A stretch of DNA of 41,585 bases from a virus, in IMG/VR virus record IMGVR_UViG_3300048091_000060, positions 1-41,585 of that record. The stretch is one strand, 5' to 3'. This document shows, one piece after another, positions 28,501 to 36,413 of the stretch. A program made the translations under genes and the position numbers. Position 1 is the stretch's first letter. Every line of letters begins with the position of its first letter. The notes beneath the pieces are model-generated. The model was not told the DNA's origin, did no database searches, and worked only from the letters and a program-made list of their open reading frames with translations.

Positions 28501-29377
28501 TCCAGAGAAGTCCAGCGCCGTCCGTAAAGGAGGTAGCTCCGGCAGCCTGTGCGGTGAAGTCGGGCGAGGCCACGACCGTACCGCCGATGCCGTTGCGAAC
28601 CTCGTACTTGTAGCCCCGGCCAATCATCGGGAAACGCTTCGGATTGGTAGTCAGGTCCGTGCCGCCGATGACCAGCGGGGCGGTACCTGAAAACATGGGG
28701 GTCGTCCCATACCCGCTGAGCACGATCGGGCCGCCTAGCGGAACCCACGTGCCCGTGATCGATGTCGACGTGTAGAACTGGACCGTGCGACCGCCTGCGC
28801 CGTTGTCAGCGTCAAGGGTCACACGCACCGCACCACGCGCCGGAATCTCTTGTAGCGAGCGGGAGAAAAAGAACCCGGTACCCGTGGAAGAAATACCAGT
28901 CGTCGTAAAGTTGAATATGAGCTGCCCCTGAGTTAGGCGCAGCAACCACGAGCGCTGATTGCTTGCAGCGTCCCACTTGCCGATGAGTACCTGCGAGTCC
29001 GGTCCATACCAGTTGGGCGAGATCTCAGCGCGGATGTCAATGTCACCCGTGATGTCCAGCGCAGCCGTGTCGGGCGTAGATACGTAGTTGGCCGGGTCGC
29101 CATCAAGGCTCAGGTACTTATCGGTAGCGGGCACCGACACGCGGAGCTGAGTGTTACGGCCGATCTGCCCATACAGCGGGCTCATGGCGTTACGCGGGCT
29201 GTACTTGCCTGACTTGTTATTGATGGTCAGAGAGAGGCTAGAGGGGTCAGTGGCCTGTCCCTGGTCACGGCGCCCACGCGATAGCTGCATAGCGTCGCGC
29301 ACGTACACGTCAGAGCTGATGTCCGACCACGCGCCATTGAGCAAAAGCTCAGTACGAATGTCCAGCGGAAAGGCCAC
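25559..29377 (-). CDS. Large minor tail protein with LamG-like domains
   Basis: 1272 residues, the largest gene. N-terminal WSDISSDVYVRDAMQLSRGR and SLTINNKSGKYSPRNAMSPL are typical of actinophage minor tail proteins that follow the tape measure. It contains concanavalin-like segments near 110-280 (DITGDIDIRAEISPNW and TVQFYTSTSITGTWVPLGG), a second lectin-like region near 350-560, a baseplate-hub-like middle and C-terminal carbohydrate-binding-like beta domains (FNTNPDFRNGLTGW, SYTGGYWVYS). It probably combines distal tail and receptor-binding functions. Start GTG 29377 with AAGGAGG 7 nt upstream; 12 nt after the tape measure. Confidence 0.88.
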   Translation of the reverse strand: MAFPLDIRTELLLNGAWSDISSDVYVRDAMQLSRGRRDQGQATDPSSLSLTINNKSGKYSPRNAMSPLYGQIGRNTQLRVSVPATDKYLSLDGDPANYVSTPDTAALDITGDIDIRAEISPNWYGPDSQVLIGKWDAASNQRSWLLRLTQGQLIFNFTTTGISSTGTGFFFSRSLQEIPARGAVRVTLDADNGAGGRTVQFYTSTSITGTWVPLGGPIVLSGYGTTPMFSGTAPLVIGGTDLTTNPKRFPMIGRGYKYEVRNGIGGTVVASPDFTAQAAGATSFTDGAGLLWTLNGGAEVRDREDRFLGEVSTWPSKWTPDESDIYVPIQANGILRRLGQGLKALDSTLRRRIPSGNPVAYWPMEDGEFATRAWSPIPGVDSAALAGVDWASASDLPSSNPLPKIQQSGTLSAPIPASMPSGEWQVEMVYNADDKIPAVVTPGPEFISFSSPNGTVKRWAIIMMKNLAIVRGYDSSTNMVVDKGIGLGDDAYHGWQRLRFWVREDSGTVTWQIGWQDIGGSRGIITETYAGTAGRLSAITANWGAAHEGWAIGHLSVLPTSASGLYDGSDNAYLGETAWNRIMRLGTEESVPVERIHGLLTSEAVGPQRPKTLVDLFEEAASADNGFLLESLNRVGLVFRDRSSMYTQDPALTLSYNKAGLAPDLEPVDDDSSVRNDVEVTRDGGSSARAFLSDGPLSVQAPPLGIGLYDEGLTLSLANDTQPEPMANWLLHLGTFDGARYPSITVMLHKPGAEVLIPQILSLREGDKIRLTDLPGFISHEDVDLIVNGYSEVIEPYRWEITFNCSPGGPWNTAQVENTSYYAKADTDGTVLALPVGTTDTTLMTTVTAGPQWVESAQEFPFDIHVSGERMRVESVGQLFNTNPDFRNGLTGWVGQSTGSVALSTDYVHPRGLVSAKVTPNGVSTSNSLSMSTHVPAVAGQSYTGGYWVYSPAGYADFRVSFDWYNASNVSISTTSQSAQVIPAGQWTYLTFTATAPALTGFMAVRVRQGVTPPAGAIYYVWGIRLTSPIGGESVADTFGRTSASGWGNAESGQAWTTVAAGGVATDFAVSGGLGQHVHSTKNILRHTLVPAPSADVDLITDWAMDKTALTDSNYMFLFGRYTDTTHMYFARVQVVGGTQAMNLTIRKRNGAETQVGGSVALGTFAVNTFYTTRFQISGSTLRAKSWLRSAAEPAAWQLEVTDTDLTAAGSIGFRSLIGNTSTQTLPVTISADNFKELGTQQFTVTRSVNGVVKPQVAGTAIALADPAIASL

Positions 29378-29389
29378 TGACCAACCTCC

Positions 29390-31159
29390 TTAGTTGCCGA
29401 ATGCAGTCTGGACGTTTCCACGTCCCTGCGTCTTTACGATGCGACGGATTAGCCGCTTCATGTCCTCATCCGAACCAGTGACGTCAACCACCATCTTCTG
29501 ATCCATACGCGTCGCCGAGCGGAATACACCACTAGGGTTGACGTTCAGAGCCATGCCGGGCAGATCGCTGGTAAGCCCCTGTAGCTGCGAGCGCAGACCA
29601 GGGGTTGCCCTGTCGATACCCTTCATGAATCCGTCAATGACCATCTGACCGTTAGGCGTAAGGATCTTCTTATCCAGAGACTCCGGACCCTTCCAACTGG
29701 TCAGCTTGGACGTGATGTCTCCAAGGGTGTTCTTGACGTTTCCGATCATCGACGTGATGCCTCGGATGAAACCGCGTAGCAGTTCCTTACCGGCGTTCAG
29801 CAGCGTGGAGCCGATACCCGAAAGGGCACTCTTGGCCATCTGCGGAATCTGCTTGACCTTCGCCACCAGGTCCGTGATGCCCTGCTGAATGGCAAGCAGC
29901 ATCTTGACTGACGCCGCCTTCATGGCATTCCAGAGCATTCCGGCCAGGGGCCCGATTGCCTGGATGATCTTCCCGGGGAATTCGGTGAACATGCTCACCA
30001 GGAAGTTCAGCGCACCGCTTAGTGCCTGCTTGGCGTACTCGAATGCCTGCGAGAAGTCGCCACGCAGTAGCGCAGCAACCATCTTCATTGCGGGAACGAT
30101 GACCGTAGTCAGGAACATCGCAAGCTGATTCGCCAGGATTCCAGCGAGCTGACCGACAAGAGCAATGATCGGCGTAAGGATCGGCACGAGTGCCTTTACG
30201 ATCTCGCCGAATGCACCGAATACCGGGATCAGCGCGGCCAGGATCGGCATAAGCGCCGGTAGTAGCGCCACCACAAGTTGCATGATGGGCGGAACCAGCG
30301 GCATGACCGCCTGTACCAGGGCTAGGAACGCGGTCACCAGGCCGTCAAGTACGGGACCTAGCGCTGTGATGATCGGCCCGAGCGCCTGCCCCAGCATCTC
30401 GATAACCGGGGATAGCCCTTCGAGCAGCTTGGAGAGGATCGGCCCAGCAACCTTGAGCATCTGCCCCATGAGCTGACCCAGCACCGGCAAGATCGTCTTA
30501 ACCACGCCACCAAGAGCGTCAAAGACTCCCCCGGCCTCGGCCATTCCGCTGGAAAGACCCTGAATGAATCCGCCCAGACCCGCGCCTAGGTCGCCAAGTA
30601 GGCCACCAATCGACTCAATTAGGGGCTGCATGGACTTCATTGCGGGGACCACGCCAGATAGCAGGCCCTTGGCGAACTCGCCGAACCCGGCCACCAGCGG
30701 CTGAATCATGGGACCGACGGTCTTGAAGATCTCGCCTAGCTGCGGGGCCAGTGAATCGAAGATGCCCGTCAATTGCTTCGCAGCATCCTTCAGCGGGGCA
30801 ACGATCGGCTTAGCGAGGCTCTGCATGGTCGACGTGACGTGATCCTTGAGACCACTGAATGCCGCTTGCACTCCCTTGTCAGCGGATGCCGCAGCAACTC
30901 CGATACCGGCGAAGGCTAGGCCCACACCAGCGAGAGCACCGGCAGCACCCACAGCGCCAATAGACATGACGCCAAGAGCCTTAGCGCCAACCTGCCCCAC
31001 CATCGCCATGGACTTACCGGCGTTCCGGGCGCCCGTGGCTACACCGTTCTGGATTGACGCGCCCATTCGCTGAGCTGTTTGCGCCGCTCGCCTAGCCCCA
31101 GCAGCTAGCGCCGAAGTGTCGATACCGAGCCGCACTGTCATTGTTGCCAGTGTGGCCAT
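29390..31159 (-). CDS. Tape measure protein
   Basis: 589 residues from ATG 31159 (GGGGG, 5 nt; a GTG 6 nt earlier is possible). N-terminal VRLGIDTSALAAGARRAAQT is typical of tape measures; the body has long runs of helical Gly/Leu/Pro/Met-rich hydrophobic repeats (ILPVLGQLMGQMLKVAGPIL, LVALLPALMPILAAL) and several membrane-like segments. It sets tail length and may help DNA entry. At the usual 1.5 A per residue it predicts a tail of roughly 90 nm, short for a siphovirus. Lies after the chaperone frameshift pair, as expected. Confidence 0.93.
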   Translation of the reverse strand: MATLATMTVRLGIDTSALAAGARRAAQTAQRMGASIQNGVATGARNAGKSMAMVGQVGAKALGVMSIGAVGAAGALAGVGLAFAGIGVAAASADKGVQAAFSGLKDHVTSTMQSLAKPIVAPLKDAAKQLTGIFDSLAPQLGEIFKTVGPMIQPLVAGFGEFAKGLLSGVVPAMKSMQPLIESIGGLLGDLGAGLGGFIQGLSSGMAEAGGVFDALGGVVKTILPVLGQLMGQMLKVAGPILSKLLEGLSPVIEMLGQALGPIITALGPVLDGLVTAFLALVQAVMPLVPPIMQLVVALLPALMPILAALIPVFGAFGEIVKALVPILTPIIALVGQLAGILANQLAMFLTTVIVPAMKMVAALLRGDFSQAFEYAKQALSGALNFLVSMFTEFPGKIIQAIGPLAGMLWNAMKAASVKMLLAIQQGITDLVAKVKQIPQMAKSALSGIGSTLLNAGKELLRGFIRGITSMIGNVKNTLGDITSKLTSWKGPESLDKKILTPNGQMVIDGFMKGIDRATPGLRSQLQGLTSDLPGMALNVNPSGVFRSATRMDQKMVVDVTGSDEDMKRLIRRIVKTQGRGNVQTAFGN

Positions 31160-31173
31160 GGACACCCCCTCTC

Positions 31174-31871
31174 TTACTCCTCGTTGGCTACGCTGCCTCC
31201 CAGCGCAGCATTTGCCTTCATGACGTCGTCCCAGATTTCGCGCACGGACTTCTTACGCTTGAACCATGTGGGGATGAAGTCGCCCGGCTTGAGCTTGTTT
31301 TTCGCACCCTGGGAATTCGCCACCGTTGCAGCGACGATGCCCGCGCTGATATCCCCGCGTAGGCGCGTATCAAGGGGTCCCGTCAGCTTCTCGTACGCCA
31401 TCCACTCAGTGAGTTCGTGGGACGACGTACGAGCCAGCAACTCGCGCACGGGCATACCGAGGAAACCGGCCAGGCGGAAGTAGAACTGCCGCTCTGGCCG
31501 GTCACTCAGTTTCCCGTCAGTTCCTCGACATCGCTAGACGAAAGGCCCGAGAGCCGGGTAGCAACATCAGCGACACGGGACAGCGCATCGGCCGACTTCT
31601 CGCCTAGGCGCCTCACCTCCGCCTCGCTGCGAAAGAGCCGCTTGCCCTCTCCGTCGACCATGCAGAATGCCGCTAGTCGAGCGCGGTAGTTGTCAAGCGC
31701 CTTATCCTTGGACACGCCATCCATGCCGTCATTCAGCATGGAAGACTCGAACTTGTCTCGGGATGCGCCGGACATACCCTGCACCCGGACAACGCCACCC
31801 CACTCGGGAACCTCGACATCCTCGCCACGGAGGTCATCGGCACCGAGAATCTGATCAGCGGAAAGGTACAT
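31174..31871 (-). CDS. Tail assembly chaperone, long form by programmed -1 frameshift
   Basis: The upstream frame (31506-31871) ends ACG GGA AAC TGA. The heptamer G GGA AAC (31509-31515) permits a -1 slip; translation then continues LSDRPERQFYFRLAGF into the frame that ends at 31174. The fused product is 121 plus 111 residues, 232 in all. This is the gpG/gpGT arrangement of lambda-like tails, placed exactly between tail tube and tape measure. The post-slip peptide RLAGFLGMPVRELLARTSS is typical of downstream chaperone domains in actinophages, and it lacks its own ribosome site. Confidence 0.9.
31506..31871 (-). CDS. Tail assembly chaperone, short form
   Basis: 121 residues from ATG 31871, 2 nt after the tail tube stop. 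MYLSADQILGADDLRGEDVE, then a helical body (ASRDKFESSMLN, DNYRARLAAFCMVDGEGKRL) and SSDVEELTGN at the end. It is the zero-frame product, expected in excess over the frameshifted form; together they coat the tape measure and recruit tail tube subunits. Confidence 0.88.
   Translation of the reverse strand: MYLSADQILGADDLRGEDVEVPEWGGVVRVQGMSGASRDKFESSMLNDGMDGVSKDKALDNYRARLAAFCMVDGEGKRLFRSEAEVRRLGEKSADALSRVADVATRLSGLSSSDVEELTGN
31509..31515 (-). other. -1 ribosomal frameshift site GGGAAAC
   Basis: Zero frame ACG GGA AAC TGA; the slippery X XXY YYZ pattern sits one codon before the stop of the short chaperone frame. Confidence 0.88.
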
Positions 31872-31873
31872 GG

Positions 31874-32296
31874 TTAGACTCCTGCGGTAATGGTCGGCTT
31901 ACCCGACATCTTGAGAGTTAGCGAAGCGGACAGCTTGTCGTCCACCGGCGATTCCTGCGAGAACCCGGTAAGCAGGGCAGTGAACTGCCACGAGCCCAGG
32001 GTGCCGGGGAACACCATTCGGTAGTTGCGGGGCGTCGGGTCATCGAAGTCCGAAATCAGCGGGTCGTGAATCCGGGGGTCATAGTTGACGTCCACGGAAA
32101 CCTCTCCGCCGTCCTTCAGGCCACCGATGAACTCGCGCCACCCATTCGGCGAATCGTGCGCAGTAACGTCGTACGCCTCGCGCGAAATCTCCGGACCCTT
32201 GACGCTGGTCACGTTGGCGAGAGTCGTGAAAGTCTCGGTAGGCGTGAGCCCGTCACCACGCTTTAGGGCGATGCCGAATGCATCTAGTCCAGCCAT
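31874..32296 (-). CDS. Major tail tube protein
   Basis: 140 residues from ATG 32296. Tail tube features: GLTPTETFTTLANVTSVKGP (loop and strand), EAYDVTAHDSPNGWREFIGG, GGEVSVDVNYDP and the SLTLKMSGKPTI end strand. It forms stacked hexamer rings around the tape measure. A 22-bp palindrome (32318-32339) lies between it and the upstream tail-terminator gene. Confidence 0.93.
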   Translation of the reverse strand: MAGLDAFGIALKRGDGLTPTETFTTLANVTSVKGPEISREAYDVTAHDSPNGWREFIGGLKDGGEVSVDVNYDPRIHDPLISDFDDPTPRNYRMVFPGTLGSWQFTALLTGFSQESPVDDKLSASLTLKMSGKPTITAGV

Positions 32297-32317
32297 TTGG
32301 ACACCTTTCTAGTTGAG

Positions 32318-32339
32318 CACCTACGAATTTTCGTGGGTG
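32318..32339. promoter_or_regulatory. 22-bp operator-like palindrome 13 (in the virion operon)
   Basis: CACCTACGA, ATTT and TCGTGGGTG, nearly perfect. It lies 21 bp before the tail tube start, inside the late operon, with no recognisable promoter: a stoperator-like position. Confidence 0.85.
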
Positions 32340-32744
32340 CTATGTGCTGGCTGTGAGCCAGACTCGGTACTGCGCATTGACATGCCGGATGCGCGGATCG
32401 GGATCCTTCACGAACTGGTGTTGCTCGTGCTTGATCGACACGTATTTGAATCCGGCCACGGTCAGCGGCACACGGTCAAGGGCAGCGTCTACCGCAGCGA
32501 AGATGTCTGCCGCTTCGGCGTTGCCCTGATATTCGGACCACACGTGAATGACGATCAGCGCGTCTAGGCCCTGGTGATCGTGCGCATCGGAGGCGGTCTC
32601 CGTGATGGATCCCAGCGACACATACGGCAGGCTCACACCCTCGGGCACTTCGTCATAGATGCCAGTCACCAGGGCGGACAGCGAGGCGGATCCCTTTAGC
32701 TTGCCGATCACCGCTGTCTGTAGGGGCCGTACAGCCGTAGCCAT
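32340..32744 (-). CDS. Tail terminator / tail completion protein (DUF3168-like)
   Basis: 134 residues. Features of the DUF3168 family: AVRPLQTAVIGKLKGSASLS at the N-terminus, SLPYVSLGSITE, and IHVWSEYQGNAEAADIFAAV. Expected to cap the tail tube and join it to the head. Start ATG 32744 overlaps the preceding stop by one base. Confidence 0.85.
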   Translation of the reverse strand: MATAVRPLQTAVIGKLKGSASLSALVTGIYDEVPEGVSLPYVSLGSITETASDAHDHQGLDALIVIHVWSEYQGNAEAADIFAAVDAALDRVPLTVAGFKYVSIKHEQHQFVKDPDPRIRHVNAQYRVWLTAST

Positions 32745-33127
32745 TACGCACCCCCAAGGTGTCGGCGTAGCTCAGCGCGATAGGCGGGAACGACCTGTGC
32801 GCGGGCAGCCTCGAACGCCGGGACTAGGTACGGCTCTTCATGAATGGAAGACGTACCCTTCTCGATGTACTCGGCATACTCCAGCTCATCGGGGTTGTAC
32901 ACACCGACGTAGGCCACGCCCTGAGTCTCGTACACGCGCTTATCGATCGCGTCATGCAGGTTGCCGGTACGCTGCGGAACACGCCGTTTGGCGCCATCCT
33001 GTACGTCCTCGGCCCAGTCCCGCAGGATCTCAGCGCGCGACTCCTTCATGTTGCCGGGCAGTGCGAGGATGCGGGCAATAGCGTGCCCCGTCCCCGTTAC
33101 CCGTGCATTCACACCACCCCGCGCCAT
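32744..33127 (-). CDS. HK97 gp10-like tail completion protein
   Basis: 127 residues: AEILRDWAEDVQDGAKRRVP, QRTGNLHDAIDKRV and YAEYIEKGTSSIHEEPYLVP are hallmarks of the HK97_gp10/neck family. It acts in head-tail joining. Start ATG 33127 overlaps the preceding stop by one base, and it is followed by the tail terminator with a one-base overlap. Confidence 0.88.
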   Translation of the reverse strand: MARGGVNARVTGTGHAIARILALPGNMKESRAEILRDWAEDVQDGAKRRVPQRTGNLHDAIDKRVYETQGVAYVGVYNPDELEYAEYIEKGTSSIHEEPYLVPAFEAARAQVVPAYRAELRRHLGGA

Positions 33128-33453
33128 CAGGCAGCCTGAAGAACACCCACGGTGACCGAGGTAACAGCGCTGTACGTGATGTCAGCGCGACCGGTCGCCG
33201 GGTTGCGATAGACACTGTCCAGCGGAATGAGCCCGCTACCTGCGGCCGGGACAACTAGCGCGGTGTCAGCGATAGCCAGACCCTTGTAGCTGCCAGGCGT
33301 GACGACAGTGACGGTGATCGAAGCGCCGCCACCGTTGCGGACTTCTAGGAAAAGGCCGGTGCCAATCGGCGCCTGATCGCCGCCCGCAGAGGCAGCAGCG
33401 TAGGTAGGGGCGAGACCGCTAACGGGAACGGGCTGAACGGCGATTAGTGCCAT
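33127..33453 (-). CDS. Small beta-rich virion protein
   Basis: 108 residues: GLAPTYAAASAGGDQAPIGT, LFLEVRNGGGASITVTVV and a final VTSVTVGVLQAA. All-beta, Gly/Ala/Val-rich, like small head-decoration or Ig-like proteins that many actinophages encode among the connectors. Exact role unknown. Confidence 0.75.
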   Translation of the reverse strand: MALIAVQPVPVSGLAPTYAAASAGGDQAPIGTGLFLEVRNGGGASITVTVVTPGSYKGLAIADTALVVPAAGSGLIPLDSVYRNPATGRADITYSAVTSVTVGVLQAA

Positions 33454-33463
33454 GGGTTATTCC

Positions 33464-33796
33464 TCAGTGCTCGATTTGGTGCGCGTAGCAGTCAGCGCGG
33501 AGATAGGTGCCGGGCATTGACGGCTCGAACACAGCGAGCACATCGAATGTACGGCCAGGCATGCGTAGCTCATCACCACGCCGAACATCAGCGGCAGTGT
33601 CCAGATAAACCACATGCGTAAGTCTCGATTCGGATTGATCAGCGGCAACACGCTCAGTGGCCGTGGGCTGCGAATAGCGGGCACGAACCGTCGCGATCTG
33701 TGCCCACTGCTCGCTGAATCCGCCCATGCCGTCATCCGTGCGCGTGAATCGCCAGATGTTCGCCGACGAATTCAGCAGACGATTGATGCGGCTCAT
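33464..33796 (-). CDS. Head-tail stopper
   Basis: 110 residues: an N-terminal NRLLNSSANIWRFTRTDDGM with GGFSEQWAQIATVRARYS, and RRGDELRMPGRTFDVLAVFE, typical of the SPP1 gp16 / head-tail joining family. It seals DNA in the head after packaging. Start ATG 33796 overlaps the adaptor stop by 4 nt. Confidence 0.85.
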   Translation of the reverse strand: MSRINRLLNSSANIWRFTRTDDGMGGFSEQWAQIATVRARYSQPTATERVAADQSESRLTHVVYLDTAADVRRGDELRMPGRTFDVLAVFEPSMPGTYLRADCYAHQIEH

Positions 33797-34374
33797 CGCA
33801 TCTTCACCACCGAGGCTCCGCCGTTACCGAACCGGGCCGCGAGCTTGTTGGCCTGGTAGGTGGTCAGCGACATAACGCCAGACTCGGTGTCCGCGTAGGT
33901 CACTGCGTAATCGCCGATGCGCTCGCTGGTCACCTGGCGTGGGGCAGGATCGCCACCCCTGAACGCCAAGAGCGCCTGCGCTGCCATCCGGCACACCATG
34001 TCGACGATGTCAGCGGGTACTGGGTCAAGGCCGTGCGTCATGGTCAGCGTCACCGCGCTGGGCTCACATAGACCCGTCCAGCCCTGAGAGCGCCATAGAG
34101 CGCCGTTCGTGAGCCGGTAGTCCGTGACTGCCACCATGTCGATCTCGACGTCTGACACGGCCGTTACGGGCTGTCCTGGTAGGAACAAGCGGGTAGCGGC
34201 CACACCTTCCAGCGTCACAGTGCTGATCACTTCGCTGATGGGGCAACCGGCGGCATCACGGACGATGGTGGATGCGACGTCAAGATAGGTGTTGACGATC
34301 GTGGTTTCCGACGGTTCAACGGTCACACCGCGCGCCGTCAGATCAGCGATCGTTGCGAGGGGAGCAAGCGCCAT
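33793..34374 (-). CDS. Head-tail adaptor
   Basis: 193 residues from ATG 34374 with GGGGAG 8 nt upstream; the longer frame to 34464 would overlap the previous gene. MALAPLATIADLTARGV and VASTIVRDAAGCPISEV, with LPGQPVTAVSDVEID and the helical C-terminus (DIVDMVCRMAAQALLAFRGG), are typical of gp6/gp15-type connectors that bind the portal. Confidence 0.85.
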   Translation of the reverse strand: MALAPLATIADLTARGVTVEPSETTIVNTYLDVASTIVRDAAGCPISEVISTVTLEGVAATRLFLPGQPVTAVSDVEIDMVAVTDYRLTNGALWRSQGWTGLCEPSAVTLTMTHGLDPVPADIVDMVCRMAAQALLAFRGGDPAPRQVTSERIGDYAVTYADTESGVMSLTTYQANKLAARFGNGGASVVKMR

Positions 34375-34387
34375 CGTCCGCGCTCCC

Positions 34388-34615
34388 CTACTTGACGTTC
34401 GTCGGGCTGATCCGGTCCAGGATCCACGCACGTGCATCAGCGGCAGAGGTGAAACCAGATGCAACAGTTAGCTGCGACGTGTCACTCTCATGCAGATATG
34501 CGTTGACGTAGAACACCGAACTGAGTGACTTCACCTCAAAGCGCCAAATGCTACTGAGGCGAATGAGTTCATCATTGCCAACAGGTAGGCGATCAAGCCA
34601 CACGGAACTACTCAC
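34388..34615 (-). CDS. Small hypothetical virion-region protein
   Basis: 75 residues from GTG 34615, whose first bases overlap the previous stop by 8 nt. Contains SSIWRFEVKSLSSVFYVNAY and a helix SAADARAWILDRISPTNVK. The Shine-Dalgarno is weak, so coupling is probable; a GTG four codons later is an alternative. Not recognised. Confidence 0.65.
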   Translation of the reverse strand: MSSSVWLDRLPVGNDELIRLSSIWRFEVKSLSSVFYVNAYLHESDTSQLTVASGFTSAADARAWILDRISPTNVK

Positions 34616-34811
34616 TCTTAGCCGCCTTACTCTGCCGGGGTGCCCGCTTACGCGCAGGCTTAGGGGCCGGGGTTACATCCGCCACCGGCTCGGGAATGTC
34701 GCGTGGATCAGGGACGACCTTGTAACCGCGAGAGCCGTCCCCGACAAGCGAATAAATCTGCTCATCGGGGACGACAATCACAAGGCCGTTAGGACCCTGT
34801 ACAGCGATCAC
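34608..34811 (-). CDS. Small basic protein after the capsid gene
   Basis: 67 residues from GTG 34811, which overlaps the capsid stop as TAGTG. N-terminal beta hairpin (MIAVQGPNGLVIVVPDEQIY), then Pro-rich and Lys/Arg-rich tail (PAPKPARKRAPRQSKAAKSE). Such short basic proteins after the capsid gene are common in actinophages; function unknown. Confidence 0.7.
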   Translation of the reverse strand: MIAVQGPNGLVIVVPDEQIYSLVGDGSRGYKVVPDPRDIPEPVADVTPAPKPARKRAPRQSKAAKSE

Positions 34812-35701
34812 TAGGCGATCGTGACATCCACGTCACAGACTGCCAGCGCCTCACCGCGAACAACCTTCGCGCCGTACAGATGGAGACCCTTAATCGCGTC
34901 CGAGAACGCCGACTCAGGACGGTACGCCTCAACCTTGCTGATCTGCTCAGCGAACGTGGTAGCCATCGAGTGACCAGCAACCACGAAGTTGGAGAACTCA
35001 CCCATGGCCGGAGGGGTCGCCGCAGTTCCAGCAGTACCCTGCGGGATGTTGTTGGAGACGATGACCGCGAATCCGAGGACGCGGCCAACCTCACCGTTCT
35101 GAATCGGCGAAGTAGAGCCGTACTGCGCAGCGTCGATAAAGCGCTGGTCCGAAAGGAGAACGGCGTAGAAGTCCGGGGAGACTAGGAGAAAGCGGCCGTC
35201 CTGCGGAACGTTCTGCTTGTCAAGCAGGAGCTTGAGCTTAAGAACAACGGCGTAGGCGCCGCCCGGGGTTGCAGTGCTGACATCCGTGGCCGGGACGATG
35301 TTGGTCGCGCCGGTCGTCATCTTGGTAAGCAGGAACGTGTCGGTGGCCTCGGCCAGACCATACGCGGCCTGCTGAGCAGCGCGAGTCATCAGAACGCCAC
35401 CATCGCGAACCTGACGCGCGTCCACGTCGTCGACCTCAAACGCGAAATACTTGGCCTGGTCAACCACTAGCGTCTGATCAGTCGTAGACAGAGTCTGCGG
35501 GTTGATGACGGTCGTGTTCTTGACGTAGTCAGAGATAGTCGGGTTGGACAGCGAACCGATGTGGACGGTGTCGCCAAAGTTGGCGATCTCGCCCTCGTAA
35601 TTGCGGTTAGTCACACCGGACTGACCAGCAACTAGCGTCTTGTCCAGCGCGGTTAGAAGCTCAGCGGCCCAAACCTTGGGAATGAAGAGATCAACGGCCA
35701 T
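34811..35701 (-). CDS. Major capsid protein
   Basis: 296 residues. MAVDLFIPKVWAAELLTALD, with GDTVHIGSLSNPTISDYVKN and FAFEVDDVDARQVRDGGVLM, matches the P22 coat/HK97-fold capsid group found in actinophages; it ends VRGEALAVCDVDVTIA. Its position directly after a scaffold gene supports it. No N-terminal delta domain, consistent with a separate scaffold. ATG 35701 is preceded by GAAAGG at 9 nt. Confidence 0.95.
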   Translation of the reverse strand: MAVDLFIPKVWAAELLTALDKTLVAGQSGVTNRNYEGEIANFGDTVHIGSLSNPTISDYVKNTTVINPQTLSTTDQTLVVDQAKYFAFEVDDVDARQVRDGGVLMTRAAQQAAYGLAEATDTFLLTKMTTGATNIVPATDVSTATPGGAYAVVLKLKLLLDKQNVPQDGRFLLVSPDFYAVLLSDQRFIDAAQYGSTSPIQNGEVGRVLGFAVIVSNNIPQGTAGTAATPPAMGEFSNFVVAGHSMATTFAEQISKVEAYRPESAFSDAIKGLHLYGAKVVRGEALAVCDVDVTIA

Positions 35702-35729
35702 GTGGGTGTTTCCTTTCGGGAGTTACCGG

Positions 35730-36365
35730 CTACTTACCGGCAAACAGGTTGGCTAGGCGCCCTTCGGCCTTTGCCTTGACAATCTGTGCGGGGCTCATCG
35801 AATCGAGTTCATCCCGCGTGATCTGTGTAGGGCCAGCAGCCTTGCGCGCCGCGCCACCATCACCGGTGCCCTGAAACCTCTTGGCCGTTGCGGCAGCAAG
35901 GTGGGGCTTACGGTTTAGAAGATCCTGGATAGCGTCCGCGATCTCATCGGCGTCAACGTCTCCGTTTTCGTCGACTTCGAACGAGTCCATATCCAGGTTC
36001 GGGATTACGTCCGAGAGGTCATGGAACTTGCCAGCAGCGGCAGCCTTGATCTCGGAACGTAGAATGCGGGCATTGGCCTTTGCCGTTGCCTCGCGAGCTG
36101 CCTGAGACTTGAGAGCCTCAAGGTCGGGGGTTTCATCAGCGGAGGCAGGCTTAGCGGCGTCGGCTAGCTTCTGCTCTAGCTCGCGCCGCGAATCACGCTC
36201 GGCCTTCCACTTAGCCTTCATGGCGTCGAGCGCCTTTTTACCGGCATCCCCCAGAGCTTCGGCGCCCTCCGGAGTGGCGTCGGTGTCTGTGTCGGGAACC
36301 TGCTCGGTCTCGACAGCGGGAGTGATCTCGGCTTCAGGCGTGGCCTCGGTAGCGTTTTCGGACAT
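35730..36365 (-). CDS. Scaffolding protein
   Basis: 211 residues from ATG 36365 (GGAGG, 9 nt). Acidic Thr/Glu/Pro-rich N-terminus (EATPEAEITPAVETEQVPDT), a charged helical middle (AMKAKWKAERDSRRELEQKL) and a C-terminal helix before NLFAGK. Composition and place before the capsid gene identify it. It guides procapsid assembly and is not in the mature virion. Confidence 0.9.
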   Translation of the reverse strand: MSENATEATPEAEITPAVETEQVPDTDTDATPEGAEALGDAGKKALDAMKAKWKAERDSRRELEQKLADAAKPASADETPDLEALKSQAAREATAKANARILRSEIKAAAAGKFHDLSDVIPNLDMDSFEVDENGDVDADEIADAIQDLLNRKPHLAAATAKRFQGTGDGGAARKAAGPTQITRDELDSMSPAQIVKAKAEGRLANLFAGK

Positions 36366-36413
36366 GCGGAACTGCCTCCATTGCGGGGGTTGTTGATGTG
36401 CATTGCGCACGAG

